From NCBI RefSeq assembly GCF_910592395.1, contig NC_088309.1, forward strand, positions 11,286,501 through 11,350,500: a DNA stretch of 64,000 nt, read 5' to 3'. This DNA is from Lineus longissimus (taxonomy: Eukaryota > Nemertea > Pilidiophora > Heteronemertea > Lineidae). Of the stretch, positions 36,401 to 48,400 are shown piece by piece; positions within the stretch are counted from its first letter, which is position 1; every line of letters begins with the position of its first letter. A model generated the notes under the pieces. It did no database searches. It saw only the letters and a program-made list of their open reading frames with translations, and was not told where the DNA came from. A program made the position numbers and the translations under genes.

Positions 36401-39400
36401 TATTCCTAGTAATGACTTGCCCAATTGGCACCAATTTTATATCATAGGTACATCTAATTCTAACAACCATTCAATGTGTCACCCGGGTCTTCTTTGATTT
36501 GACCTACTTTTCAAGGTCACAGAGGTCGAATGTTATGTAAATTGGCCATTTTGGGGAAATTGTAATTGCTGGGACATACATCAAACCTAACACTACATGA
36601 CACAATACCATGCTCTTTATCCATCTTTCCTCCACATGAGGTGAGCACAATGGCCCTGGCCATTTCATTTTGTGAAAGAGAATGACTATAGCATACGTCG
36701 ACTCATTCAAACTTTTCATTTATGAAATTACATTTTAAAAACTATTTCAGCCGAAGCTGAACAACGTGAGAGTTTAAACTGGGGTGAAATGGTCGAGATC
36801 GAGGAAGGCTCAGAGAGGACTCCTGGTCACAGCGTCCACATGCATGAAAAATTATCATCGCCGTCAAGGAAAAGGTAAATAAAAATGTCAACTTTCGTAT
36901 TTGTTTTTGCGTTAGTTTTATTGCCACACAAATCGTAAGATTGCGTGGACGTCCGATTGGGCCCCTCGTATCATGGCAAGGCTGACATCCTCTGTCCTCA
37001 GCTTATTTGGTCCGGCTCCTCACCTGGAACCTCGCTGGCTTGTTCGGAACTTCCAGTGTGGCTTCTAGTGTCACCAATGCGCACAAGCTGGAGCACCACG
37101 ACAAGGTATTGGGCCAACACCAGAGGTTTTTGAGTAAAACTTGAGGTTTTTGTCCTGGGGAGAGTCAGTTGATAGGGATGTTAAGATTGGCCCTGACTCC
37201 CGGGAAGGAGAACATGGTGAGTGTGGAGTCAGAATGGAAGGCGCGACTCGTATGAATGGTTAACAAATTGGCAAGGTTCGACCAGTCAAAAACATCCATA
37301 AATCAATAAAAAAAGTTGGAAAGCAGTAAGACGGAAAGACCCTTGAGTTGTTTTCATGCCCGTCTTGATGACTTGAAACGGGGAAATACCACTGAAACTG
37401 ATGGCGTCACCGCTGTCACACACACAAAGGGAATTGATTCATTCTCAATCGCTTGTAGCTTGACAGTAGGAAACTTATCAATTTTGAGTTGTTATCTCAA
37501 CAGGAAACTTATCTATTTGAGTTGTTAGCTTGAGTTGTTATGTTCTTTCTTGCTCGTTTTAGATCGCCTGGAGAATCCAGAAAACGACATGAAGAAAAGC
37601 AGCAGAAAGCTCAAGAGCTCAGGGAGAGATTGTTACAAGAGAAGGCTGAGAGGCTGAGGGAGCTATCCAAGAAGGTAAACTTGTGGTTTTTTGAATAGGT
37701 TGTACATGTATTCTTAGGGGTCGAGCTAGACTTTCTTGATTAGGCATAATTTATGATTGTCTATTCGAAATCAATCATGCAGCCACACAGAAAAAAGTCC
37801 TACGTTTCTACATTAGCCTTGATTTTCTTGATAGATATCCCCGGAATGAAACATATTTTTATCTTTTCTCGATTGTTTGAACAGGTTGAGCAAGTGCAGT
37901 CTTGGAAAGAAGAGCTGTATCGTCAGAGGCGCGTGATGATCCAGCAGAAGATGCAGCATGCGGAGGAGAAGAGGACGCTGCAGATCAGGCAGAAGGTGAA
38001 GAAAGCTCACGAGGAGGAGACCAAGGTGGGTCAGGGGAGATATTTTCCATTAGGAAATTGTGCCTAAACTTAGGCTTGCGGTCAAGAGGTCCCTGGTTCA
38101 AACCCTCAGTCGGTAGGAGACTCGAAACAGGTCTCTTTGTCTAACTCGCCTTTATAGGGGCAGCGGTAGCGCAGTGGAAGAGAGTCGGCCTCATGATCAG
38201 GAGGTCATGGGTTCGACTCCCTGCCGAGTCACTGCTTAGTTCCCCTACTGGTCGAGTTCAAGTGAGCACCTTCTGGGGTTGCTCCTTGAAACCCCTGATT
38301 GATTTCTGTGGAGACCGGGGTAATAATATGATATCCCCAAGCGCTTTGAGCGGCCAGTTGATGGTTGGATACTGCGCTATATAAGACTCGTATTATCATT
38401 ATTATATTCTGCTCAGGTTGTAGCACTGATTAAGCTGTTCATCCGAGTTTTGCTGAAAAATATTAAAGGTTAAGGTGTCATGTCGGATGATAACCTCTAC
38501 CCTAGTTGATAACATACTATAATTCCCAACTTTTACTTTGAACCGTTTGACGTCAAGTGGTACATTTCTCTGTCACTCATCCACCAATGAACTGTTCTAA
38601 GCGTTGGCTATGACAAGGCCAAAGCACCAACCACACCAATTAACCGCTCTCAGCTTTGCTTTTAATACTTTGGTGATGGGTCGACGCAACTACAATGTAT
38701 CACAACTTCATAAAGGAAATTCCTTCTAAGAGTGGATACTTGGACATCTCTTACACCAAGAATAAATCAAGACTTATGAATTCTTGCTTAATATACTTAT
38801 GGAGTTTGAGACTCAAGTTGCATCATCAATCTGAAACAGTATAGCGCCAAGGCTTAGGATCAAGGCTGATCATGTTGAGGCTTTGGTTTGACCATGAAAA
38901 GTTTAGTCTATAGTCTTTGTATAACTCCATGCCAGCCCAGGTCTTCCTCAATATGCACAGTGTCTGTCAATACATTGAATTACATTTTTTTTCAAGGCGA
39001 ATGAGATGGCGTTCTTCAACACGCTAGAAGCCCAGAACAACATCCTGGCATAACCAGTGGTTTTCACAATATATTAAATGAATGATATTCTTTCCAGGCG
39101 AATGAGATAGCGTTCATCAACACGCTAGAAGCCCAGAACAAACGCCATGACATCATGTCCAAGCATGAGGATGTGGAGGCGAGGCTGCAGGAGATTCAAG
39201 AGGAACGCCAGAGGAAGCATGAGGAGAAAGCAGCCAAAGAGGCAGCAGTGGAGGTAAGTCAAAAAGCCTCTCTGCGTTTCATGAGAAAGTGGTACTCATA
39301 TTTTGATGATTTCACATCGAAAATTCATCAGTTAGACATGTTAAAGATATGCATTAACTGCCTTTTTCAACTAAAAGTGAGATTTTATAAATAAAGCACG

Positions 39401-42400
39401 TCAAACTGTTTCTGATAAAAATTCTAGAACATGCTCTCATGGAGGGTGAATACGCAGGCACACTTTGACAGCTTGGCAGTGATTTGCCCGTCAGTTGGAA
39501 TCAGTTTCTTATAGACAATCAAACAGCTTGGAAGATTTCTTCAAAACAGTTGCCCTCCCATCACGAGTGTGGCTTGCGTAAGGTTATACAAAGTGTAAAG
39601 CGTGTTCGTGTAATTGAATGACCTGACCGCCACGTCACTGATCAAAAACCTGACTTGATTTTCAGGAAAGAAGGAAGGCCATAGAAGCCGAGAGGATAGC
39701 ACGTCTGATTGAAATGCAAGAGCGCCGCAAGCAGCGCGAAGTCGAAATTGAGCAGAAGCAGGCTGAGAAGGAGAAAGAGCGATTGGAGACGGCCAGGATG
39801 AAGGAAAAGGATCGGGAGGAGAGGATGGCCGCATTGAATGCCCAGCAGCAGGCCCATATTGAAGAGTTGAAAGTCAAGATTCAGCAGAAGGTAGGTCTAA
39901 ATAAAAAGTCAACATTTCGACATCAGTTGACAAGGCAGATTACAACATTTCTTTTGTGGGTCTTTTCGATCAAATTTCTTCTTTGGCAGTTTATTTCCGT
40001 GAAGCAAGCTTATTTTCAAACTCCCTAAGAAAAGAACATCCGAAAAAATTTAATGATTTACAGTACCACCTCCTTGATCATCGATGATCCTGAAAGTAAC
40101 AGAAAACAGTGTGTTAGAACAGCACTTCTGTTGATAGCGTCCTTCATTCTTTACCATGCCATCTATTGAAATTAGCTCTAAAACACAAAGCCAACATTGT
40201 AGTCCAGTAATTTGTCCGAATTGACTCCAGTAATTTGTCCGAATTGACTCCAGTAATTTGTCCGAATTGATTCCAGTCATTTGTGCGAATTGACTCCAGT
40301 CATTTGTCCGAATTGACTCCAGTCATTTGTCCGAATTGACTCCAGTCATTTGTCCGAATTGATTCCAGTCATTTGTCCGAATTGACTCCAGTCATTTTGT
40401 GTCATTCAAACTTACCTATGGAACACTTTTGCATGTTACTCCATTTGGGCTCAAACACAAGAGTATCCCTTTAATTTTCTAAAGGGAGAACTGAGTTAAC
40501 AGCTCGGCCGCCAGGCGGCGCCCTGACCGATCCCGCGAGATCGCGCCGATCTCATGCCGCCATATTCAGTCTTTACTCTTGTGCTTCTACGAAGCACATC
40601 GTTTTTTCAAAGCTGCCGTGAATTCGATTTAAAACCAAATTCAACCAGCCAAGTCTAGACGATTTTTGGGTTCATTCACCTACAGAGTAGACCGCCAAAC
40701 TAATCTTGGCATTAGTATTGTCCAGTCTATTTAATTATAGACATTTTCTTAGCTAGCTCAGTCGACCCGGCTCCATTATTTTGATCTTGGTAGGGTAGAG
40801 TTAAGTAGGCTTTTTTCCCTCTATTGTAATGAACAAGACTCAGATCCATTGCAATAGTGTTTAATTCAAGTAGGCATGTTTTCCTTTCCATTAATTATTG
40901 CGTCCTTTCTGGCCTACTTGGGGTTCCCAGTGTTTTTATTGTCATTGGTACCATTTTTTATATGGCGTACCCCTCCGACGGCATCCTTTGTCTCACCACA
41001 AAGGAATGCGTCTGGTGGCGGGAAACGGGCCGCGAAGACGCCTAAACCCTCTTCCGGTTCCGTTTCCGGGCATATAACCCGGAGGTCTAGCAAACCTCCC
41101 GCCACCACCCCTTCCGTCAGCCGAGTTCCGGTTCCGGCCGCGGCTGCGAAGGATGCGGGATCTGACATTATTAATGTCTGTGGTCCCAAGGGAGACTTAC
41201 ATCCAATAAGTCTCCAAGGGTTTAATATACCCCGGACCTCAGGGAACCTTCCGGTTCCCCTGTCGTCCGCTCCCCCGAGTACAAGCCCTTTGTACCCGCG
41301 GGAGCACCCTGCTTCCGGTCCGCCGATTGCAGTTCCGGTTACTGACGCGGGTTCCCGTTTTTCAGTAACCGAAGACTCTACTGGGGGTTTTTCTCAGTCT
41401 TTACTGCGAAATAACCCCAGTCCTCACGGACACAGTAGAGTAGGGCCGGACCTTATAACGCCACCTCCGAAACGCCATGCGTCTTTGGTAACAGCGTTTC
41501 CGCCCTCCGTACCTCCTTCTAAAAGGGCTTCCGGTAGCTCCATACCGGCGCAGGAGTTACGGGCATTTCCGGTTTCGGACTTCGTCCTACCGGAAATGCA
41601 GGCACCTTCCTACGTTGGCCAACCTCTTGGGTGGAACCAACCGGAAGTGCCACCCCCTCCTCGTAGCAGAGGCGTCGTTCCCATGGAACGAGCTACGCAG
41701 GGAGGACATCTGAACTCTAGTTCAGAATATGGGCAACTTCCGCTTCCGGAAGACCCATTCGCCCGCACATACGGCTTCCAGGGTTCGCTTATGCGCTCAC
41801 CCTCGCCTCAACCGCCCGTCGTTGAGAGAAGCCGCACGTCGGGTCCGGAACCCGAGTCGGGACAGCAACTGTCCCAGCTCATCCAGATGGTAGCAGGTCT
41901 TTCTGATAGACTCAGCCATCTGGAGCAGGGTTCCGGTTCCTCTGGTGCGCCTGGTCCCATCGGATACCCACCATCCGACTCCTCTATTTTAGAGGAATTT
42001 TCTGAGAACGAGAGTTCTCAGCCAGGCTACCGCTCCCCCAATCAGGAGGAGCTGTCACCAGAGGAGGCCAGTATCCTGTCGGATATGAGGACACTCAGAT
42101 CCTTGATCAGAGCGTACCTCCCGCAGGATCTGTGCCCTACCCCGCCGGAACTGCCAGCCTTGTCAACACCGACCTTTTCACTCTGGGGACAGGAAGTGGA
42201 TCCCAATCCACAGGTTTCTCAAGGCTCCACTCGGGCACTTGAATTCCTTCCTCCCTCCCCGTCGGTGTTAGCAGTCTCTGAACTTTTGGAGCGTACAATC
42301 AGAGACTCACAAGGCGCCCACCAACGTACTTCCATCCCTGTCCTTCCGGCAGTCGGACCGGAAGCTTGGTGTAAACCGGGGAAGTTGTTCACGGCACAAC

Positions 42401-45400
42401 TTCCTCCCGTTAGGCAGTACCGCGCTGACTATTATCGAGTCAGCTCGGCCGGCTGTCCAGCTGCAGCATCGACTTCCATATTAAAGGACGATGTACAGCT
42501 GGACCAACTCGTGCCTAGGGTGACCTCCTCCTCGGCTTACCGAGACCTTAGAGCACAAGAGGGTCTGGCCAAAAACACGTTAGCGGTGCTCTCCTACGCA
42601 GAGCACACTAACCTGGCCCTAGCCAGATCCCTAAAAGATAATGAGTCACTATCTGATGACACAAAATCGCTTGTGACATCCTTGTCACATTCGATTAGGC
42701 ACGCTATTGCGCTGTCCGCCAAGACCGCAGCAAATAGCGTCCTACTCCGTAGAGACGCCGCACTGGGCTCTCTCAATGTCATCAGATCCCTCCAGCTGGA
42801 AGGGGCCTTAAGAACCGCTCCTATGGACGGTTCTTTCCTGTTCGCAGATTCTGTACAAGAGGCGGCTCAAGCACAGAAAGATTGGGACAAATTATATGCC
42901 CCCACTGCGACACAGAGGGCCAAGACCTCTCTACCTAACGCTAGAAAGATAGAGAGGCCCCAGCAGGCATCGGGTTCAATCCCGTACGCCAGGCAGGTCC
43001 TGCCTAGGCCTACCCCGCCTAGTCAGCCTGCTCCTGCTGGATCCTTCCGACGGGAAGCGGAGGGTCGCCGGACTGGAAAGAGGAAAAATACTTCCTCTAA
43101 CCAGGGTGGATCCGGTCCGACTAAGCACTCCTTTCGCCCAAGGGGTGCTGGCCGGAAGAGGTGACTCCCCCCTCCTTTCTCCTTCCGGACGCAAAAAGGA
43201 GCCGACTCCGGTAGTCGGGGGCCGTCTGCAAAAATTTGCAGACATTTGGGACGATTGGTGCCCAAAGGGGTCCCCAGTCCCAAACATGTTGAGGTACGGA
43301 GTGAAACTAGATTTCAACCGTACCCCCCCCCCGACTACCATATATCCAACCCCAGTTCAGCCACCGAAGGACCCAGTCAAGGCCTCTGCCCTCCAAGCAG
43401 AGGTCGCGACATTACTGGAGAAGCAAGCTATCCAGGTCCTTCAAGATCCATGCTCCCCCGGCTTTTACAGCCACGTTTTCTTGGTTCCCAAGAAAGCAGG
43501 GACATGGAGGCTGATCATAGACCTTTCCAGGTTAAACACCTTCTTGAATGTTCCTCATTTCAAGATGGAAACCACCAGGTCTATAGCAACGGCGATACAG
43601 CCCAACGATTGGGCGGTATCGATGGATTTAATGGATGCGTACTTACATGTACCGATCCATCCAGACTATCAACACTTCCTTCGATTCCATTACGAAGGAA
43701 AGACGTATCAATTCAGGGCCCTGCCGTTCGGTCTGGCATCGGCACCCCTAATTTTTACGATGATAGTCACAGCCTTCGTCGCTCCCTTTCACGTGATGGG
43801 GTTCAAGCTCCATCACTACCTAGACGATTGGCTACTCCGTTGCAAATCGCGGGAACTACTACTGCAACAACTTCAGGTTCTAAAGCAAAAAGTAGTTTCC
43901 GCAGGTTGGATTATCAACGAAACAAAGTCAGAATTCATACCATCCCAAGACTTCGTTTACGTTGGAGTTCGGTTCCTTACGGCCATAGGGAAAATGCTGC
44001 CCCCCCTAGACAGGATAAAGAAAATTCTTCATCTCGTCGCAGAATTCAGAGGAAGGACTCAAGCTCCCGCAAGGCGATGCTTGAGCCTTTTGGGTCTTCT
44101 GAATTCGGCAGCAGATCAAATCCCCCTTGGCCGTCTATATATGCGTCCCATCCAGATGTTTCTAATGTCTCTATGGAAACCCCACAGGGACCCATTAGAC
44201 AAGTTGGTATTGATACCTCAATACCTACTCAAGAACGTCTGGAACTTCTGGGAGTCGGAGACTCGTCTCCAAAGCGGTGTAGATCTTGCTCCACCGCCCC
44301 CAGAAGTGTCCCTGTTCACAGATGCTTCCCTACTAGGGTGGGGAGCACATCTGAACAACGGGGACATGTCCATAAGAGGTCTATGGACAAGGGAGGAGAC
44401 CATTCTTCCAATAAATATATTGGAAATGAAGGCTGTCCTTCTTGCCGTGAGGGCTCTTTCCCTTCGCCTGAAGAATCGGAGAGTAACCCTGTTCTCCGAC
44501 AATTCTACAGTAGTAGCATATGTCAGGAGACAGGGAGGCACAAAGTCCGGCATTCTTTGCCAGCTAACTTGGGAGCTTTACCATCTTTGTGCCGACCTTG
44601 GAGTATCGATATGTGCCAGACACATACCGGGCAATCGCAACATCCTTGCCGACGCCCTGTCCCGTCAGAACAAGCTAGTTCAGACAGAGTGGACACTCCA
44701 TCAGGAGATTGTAGACGACCTTTGTCGCCTTTGGCAATATCCGAAGGTAGATCTGTTCGCCACCAGGCTGAACAATCGCCTTCCCATCTATTACTCTCCA
44801 CTTCCGGACGAAGAGGCCCTGGAAGTCGACAGCCTTACAGGCTCTTGGGTCGGGCTGAACGCATATGCGTTTCCACCCCTCCCTCTCATCCAACCAGTCC
44901 TGACCAAGATCTTGACCAGCCATCCGGTGAGAATAACTCTCATCGCACCTTGCTGGCCAAATCAGGCCTGGTTCCCAGCCTTGCTGGAGCTCCTGATAGA
45001 TCACCCCAGGAGTCTTCCTACTTGGAAGCACCTCCTGTGGCACCCCCTGGGGAGATGCTACCACCAGAACCCTGGATTTTTCAAGTTTCACGCCTGGAAC
45101 TTATCCAGTTGCATCTCCACCAGAGAGGCTTTTCGGACATCGCTGTCAAGCGCATGTCCGCACCTCAAAGGGGGTCTACCCTTGATGTGTATCAAGGAAA
45201 GTGGTCTACCTTCACTTCCTGGTGCAGGGAGAACGGAGTTAATCCGATCTCTCCCTCTATATACAGATTAGTTGATTTCCTTATTGAATTATTCACGGAA
45301 AGACAGCTATCTGTCACGGCTATAAAAGGGTACAAGTCCGCCATCGCTTCTACCCTCCGTGTTTTAAGCACCTGGGATCTTCGTTGGGAGGACCAAATAA

Positions 45401-48400
45401 CCCCTCTTTTCAGAGGAATGTTATTAGAGCGTCCTAGACCGGTTCACAACACCCCTAAATGGGACCTTTCTGTTGTCCTTAAGGTGCTCATGAGGCATCC
45501 TTTTGAACCCATGTCTATTTCATCCATGAAATATCTGACACTCAAAACGGTCTTTCTAGTAGCCTTGGCTACCGCCCAACGGAGATCAGAGCTCCATGCA
45601 CTTTCTTTTAAGAAGCTGGCTTTTAGAGAGGGAGGGGAGGTTATCCTGGCTTTTATACCAGGATTTCTGGCGAAGAACCAGGGACCGGCCGCCTCTCGGC
45701 CCCCGGTTACTATTCCCTCTCTGTCAGGAACGATCTCTTATGATCTTCCTGACAGAACTTTATGTCCCGTCAGGGCCCTAAAGTTCTACATAAATAGGAC
45801 AAAACCTCCCGGTATCCGCCAGGGGAGAGAGCGTTTGTTTTTGTCCTATAAGGAGGGAAATAAACGAGAGATAGCGGCCGCCACTATTTCAAGGTGGATT
45901 GTGGAGACTATTCGTCTTTCCTACAACACCTTGAAGACTTCCTCTGATCTTCGTGCGCTAGCTAACATCTCAGCGCACGAAGTTAGAGCACTAGCCACCT
46001 CCTGGGCTAACTACCGAGGAGTTGCTCTTCAAGAAGTCGTTTCCGCTGCATGTTGGAGTAATCACTCCACATTCTCTCGTTTCTACCTACGAGACGTTTC
46101 TTCCCTCGTAGATGGCATGCACACAATCGGCCCGATTGTGTCTGCGGGGCATGTTGTTTGATCCTGGCTAGATCAAAAAAGGGGGGGAAGCCCGATTGAA
46201 GAGTCAAACGCGCATCTTGCGCCATTTTTGATATGCCCTATCTTCAACATCCAGGCAACCCCTAGTAGACTAGAAAGGACGCAATTTCTTATTGTTGTTT
46301 AGCAATAATTCATTCTACACCCTTCAACATGCCTTACTTGCTCTAAGCTCTGTTGCCGGAAAGAAGATGGTTTTATTACGCAATTCTAGCGCTTTCCGGA
46401 GAATGGGTCTATTACTCTCTATAATATGATTGTAATACCGAGATCAAAATACCGGTCCTCCGGTTCTCCCCATTTCTTTCCCCTGGCGGTCCTCCTTAGC
46501 TAATATGCCGGTGGTGCCTCCTGGATGGAACAACAGCTCAGCCTTAGGTAAGTCCTCGTTTCCCACCTCCAATAGGTTGCTGGGATTCGATGCAAAAGTG
46601 TTCCATAGGTAAGTTTGAATGACACAAAATGCCCATTTCCTTACAAGAAATGGCCATTTTGTTAGTTCATACTTACCTATGGAACACGGCCCTCCCGCCG
46701 TCCCCACAAACGGGACATACTCTTTATTAACGCTCAAGAGTAAAGACTAAATATGGCGGCATGAGATCGGCGCGATCTCGCGGGATCGGTCAGGGCGCCG
46801 CCTGGCGGCCGAGCTGTTAACTCAGTTCTCCCTTTAGAAAATTAAAGGGATACTCTTGTGTTTGAGCCCAAATGGAGTAACATGCAAAAGTGTTCCATAG
46901 GTAAGTATGAACTAACAAAATGGCCATTTCTTGTAAGGAAATGGGCATTTGTCCGAATTGACTCCAGTCATTTGTCCGAATTGACTCCAGTCATTTGTCC
47001 GAATTGACTCCAGTCATTCGTCCAAAATGCCCAGGTTGCCTCTGGGGTGACGCAAGGCCTTATTCGCCCTTGGTTGCAGTTGGCTATAAAAGGGCTAAAG
47101 GGTCTTTATCATTGGTGGCTTCATTGAATGAACAACACTTCCTCAATTATCTGAAAAAAACTCAATGAGATTTGTTTCTGGTTTACTTGCAGCAAGACGA
47201 ATCGACGCGTCGCCACAACGAGAAACTTGGACAAATTCGAGAGAAGGCGTTTGAGATGAGCGTATTGAGGCACTCCACTGAAGACCACAACGACGCCCCG
47301 AAACTCACTCCATATGACAAGAAGAAGTTGTGCAGTCTTTGCAACGTGCTGGTAAGTTGAATTTTGTTCTTGTGATTCGATCTTTAAGTGGTTGTTTGTG
47401 TTTGGCTTGATCGTGGGGGGGGCTGTTAGTTTTCTATGGCACGCAAATTCACGAGGGAAATGGGTCATTGCAACTGGTTCAGCAAGTTTGGCCTTGCACG
47501 GCACTTGCGCAAGTATAAATTGCCACAGCGTTCTTGTTAACACTGGCGCCTGATCTCGGAGCGGGTTGCGTTGGGATGAATGGCCGACGGATAGGATTTT
47601 TGAGAAAAGATGGCGGATAATCCTGCAAGTGTCGGCTTTTGGGTGTACACGAATTTGTTTCATCACATCACAATGCAATTTTTTTGTAAAATTAGAACTG
47701 AAGAACAAAATTGCTGGATTTTATTTTTGCAAATTTTTCTACTCACGAAGAATGTGAAAATTAAAATGTACACAGAAATTTCCTGGTTTACAGTAGCTTG
47801 TATATATACATCATATCAGATATCCATTCTGATCATATGCACGTGGACCCCAGAGTAAGATATAACGGTCCACGATTAGTTCATTGATGTAAGGGTAGAT
47901 GGCAACACTTTCTTCTATTATAGTGGTTCATCATTTGAGCAAAATAAGTTATTTTTTACTCAATGGTTCTGGCTATTTAGTATAAAAGTTATGAGACAAG
48001 ACCACTAATGAATATTCATAGGTTGGAGGGTCGAGGCCTATCAATTAGACGAGTGCATGTTTTTAACTCTCAAGTACATATTTGGAGAGGTATTGAAAAA
48101 ATATTTGTTGTGGCAAGTCTACAGATATAAAGAAATTATTTGATGAAAAAATTTCGAAATTTGCTAATTGGGTAATAGGGGGCGTGTTTTGAGATTTTTC
48201 TGCCAGTTGGCTGAAAAGATTGGAAATATCAATGTCTGTCTAATTTGTCGATTATCAAAAAATTTCCGTGGTCAACTACCAGTTTATTTTTCACCATTTA
48301 CTTGCCCGACTGTCCGGAATATCATATCAAAATTTCAGATTCACAACCCCACGCAGTATTTGATGCGTCGCGGTCAAACATTGACAATTTAACTGCTAAA

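Larger units (their letters stand above)
35000..36750 (+). other. SCAPER intron 10
   Basis: Holds an ATC simple repeat (~35,086-35,115), a truncated pogo-like MITE and a ~1.1-kb modular repeat; otherwise no gene. Confidence 0.5.
40398..46950 (+). mobile_element. DIRS1-type tyrosine-recombinase retrotransposon, apparently complete
   Basis: 6,553 bp in SCAPER intron 15, sense to the gene. It has inverted terminal repeats (40,410-40,581 and 46,736-46,906), short non-repeated end extensions, and an internal complementary region (46,591-46,686) matching both extremities. Three overlapping uninterrupted ORFs encode Gag-like, RT/RNase H/methyltransferase-like and tyrosine recombinase products. There is no target duplication; the insertion point lies within a TTT of a 23-bp minisatellite unit, as expected of recombinase integration of a circle. 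Inverted repeats plus an internal complementary region place it in DIRS1-like rather than Ngaro or PAT groups. With intact ORFs and near-identical repeats it looks young. Confidence 0.96.

Noticed and set aside
40201-40397. Regular 23-bp repeats resembling a CRISPR array
   Set aside because: There are no spacers between units; it is a eukaryotic minisatellite.
43246-45054. N-terminal ~600 codons of the frame that ends in the DIRS recombinase
   Set aside because: Overlaps the well-supported RT/RNase H ORF; low-complexity composition is that of a shadow frame.
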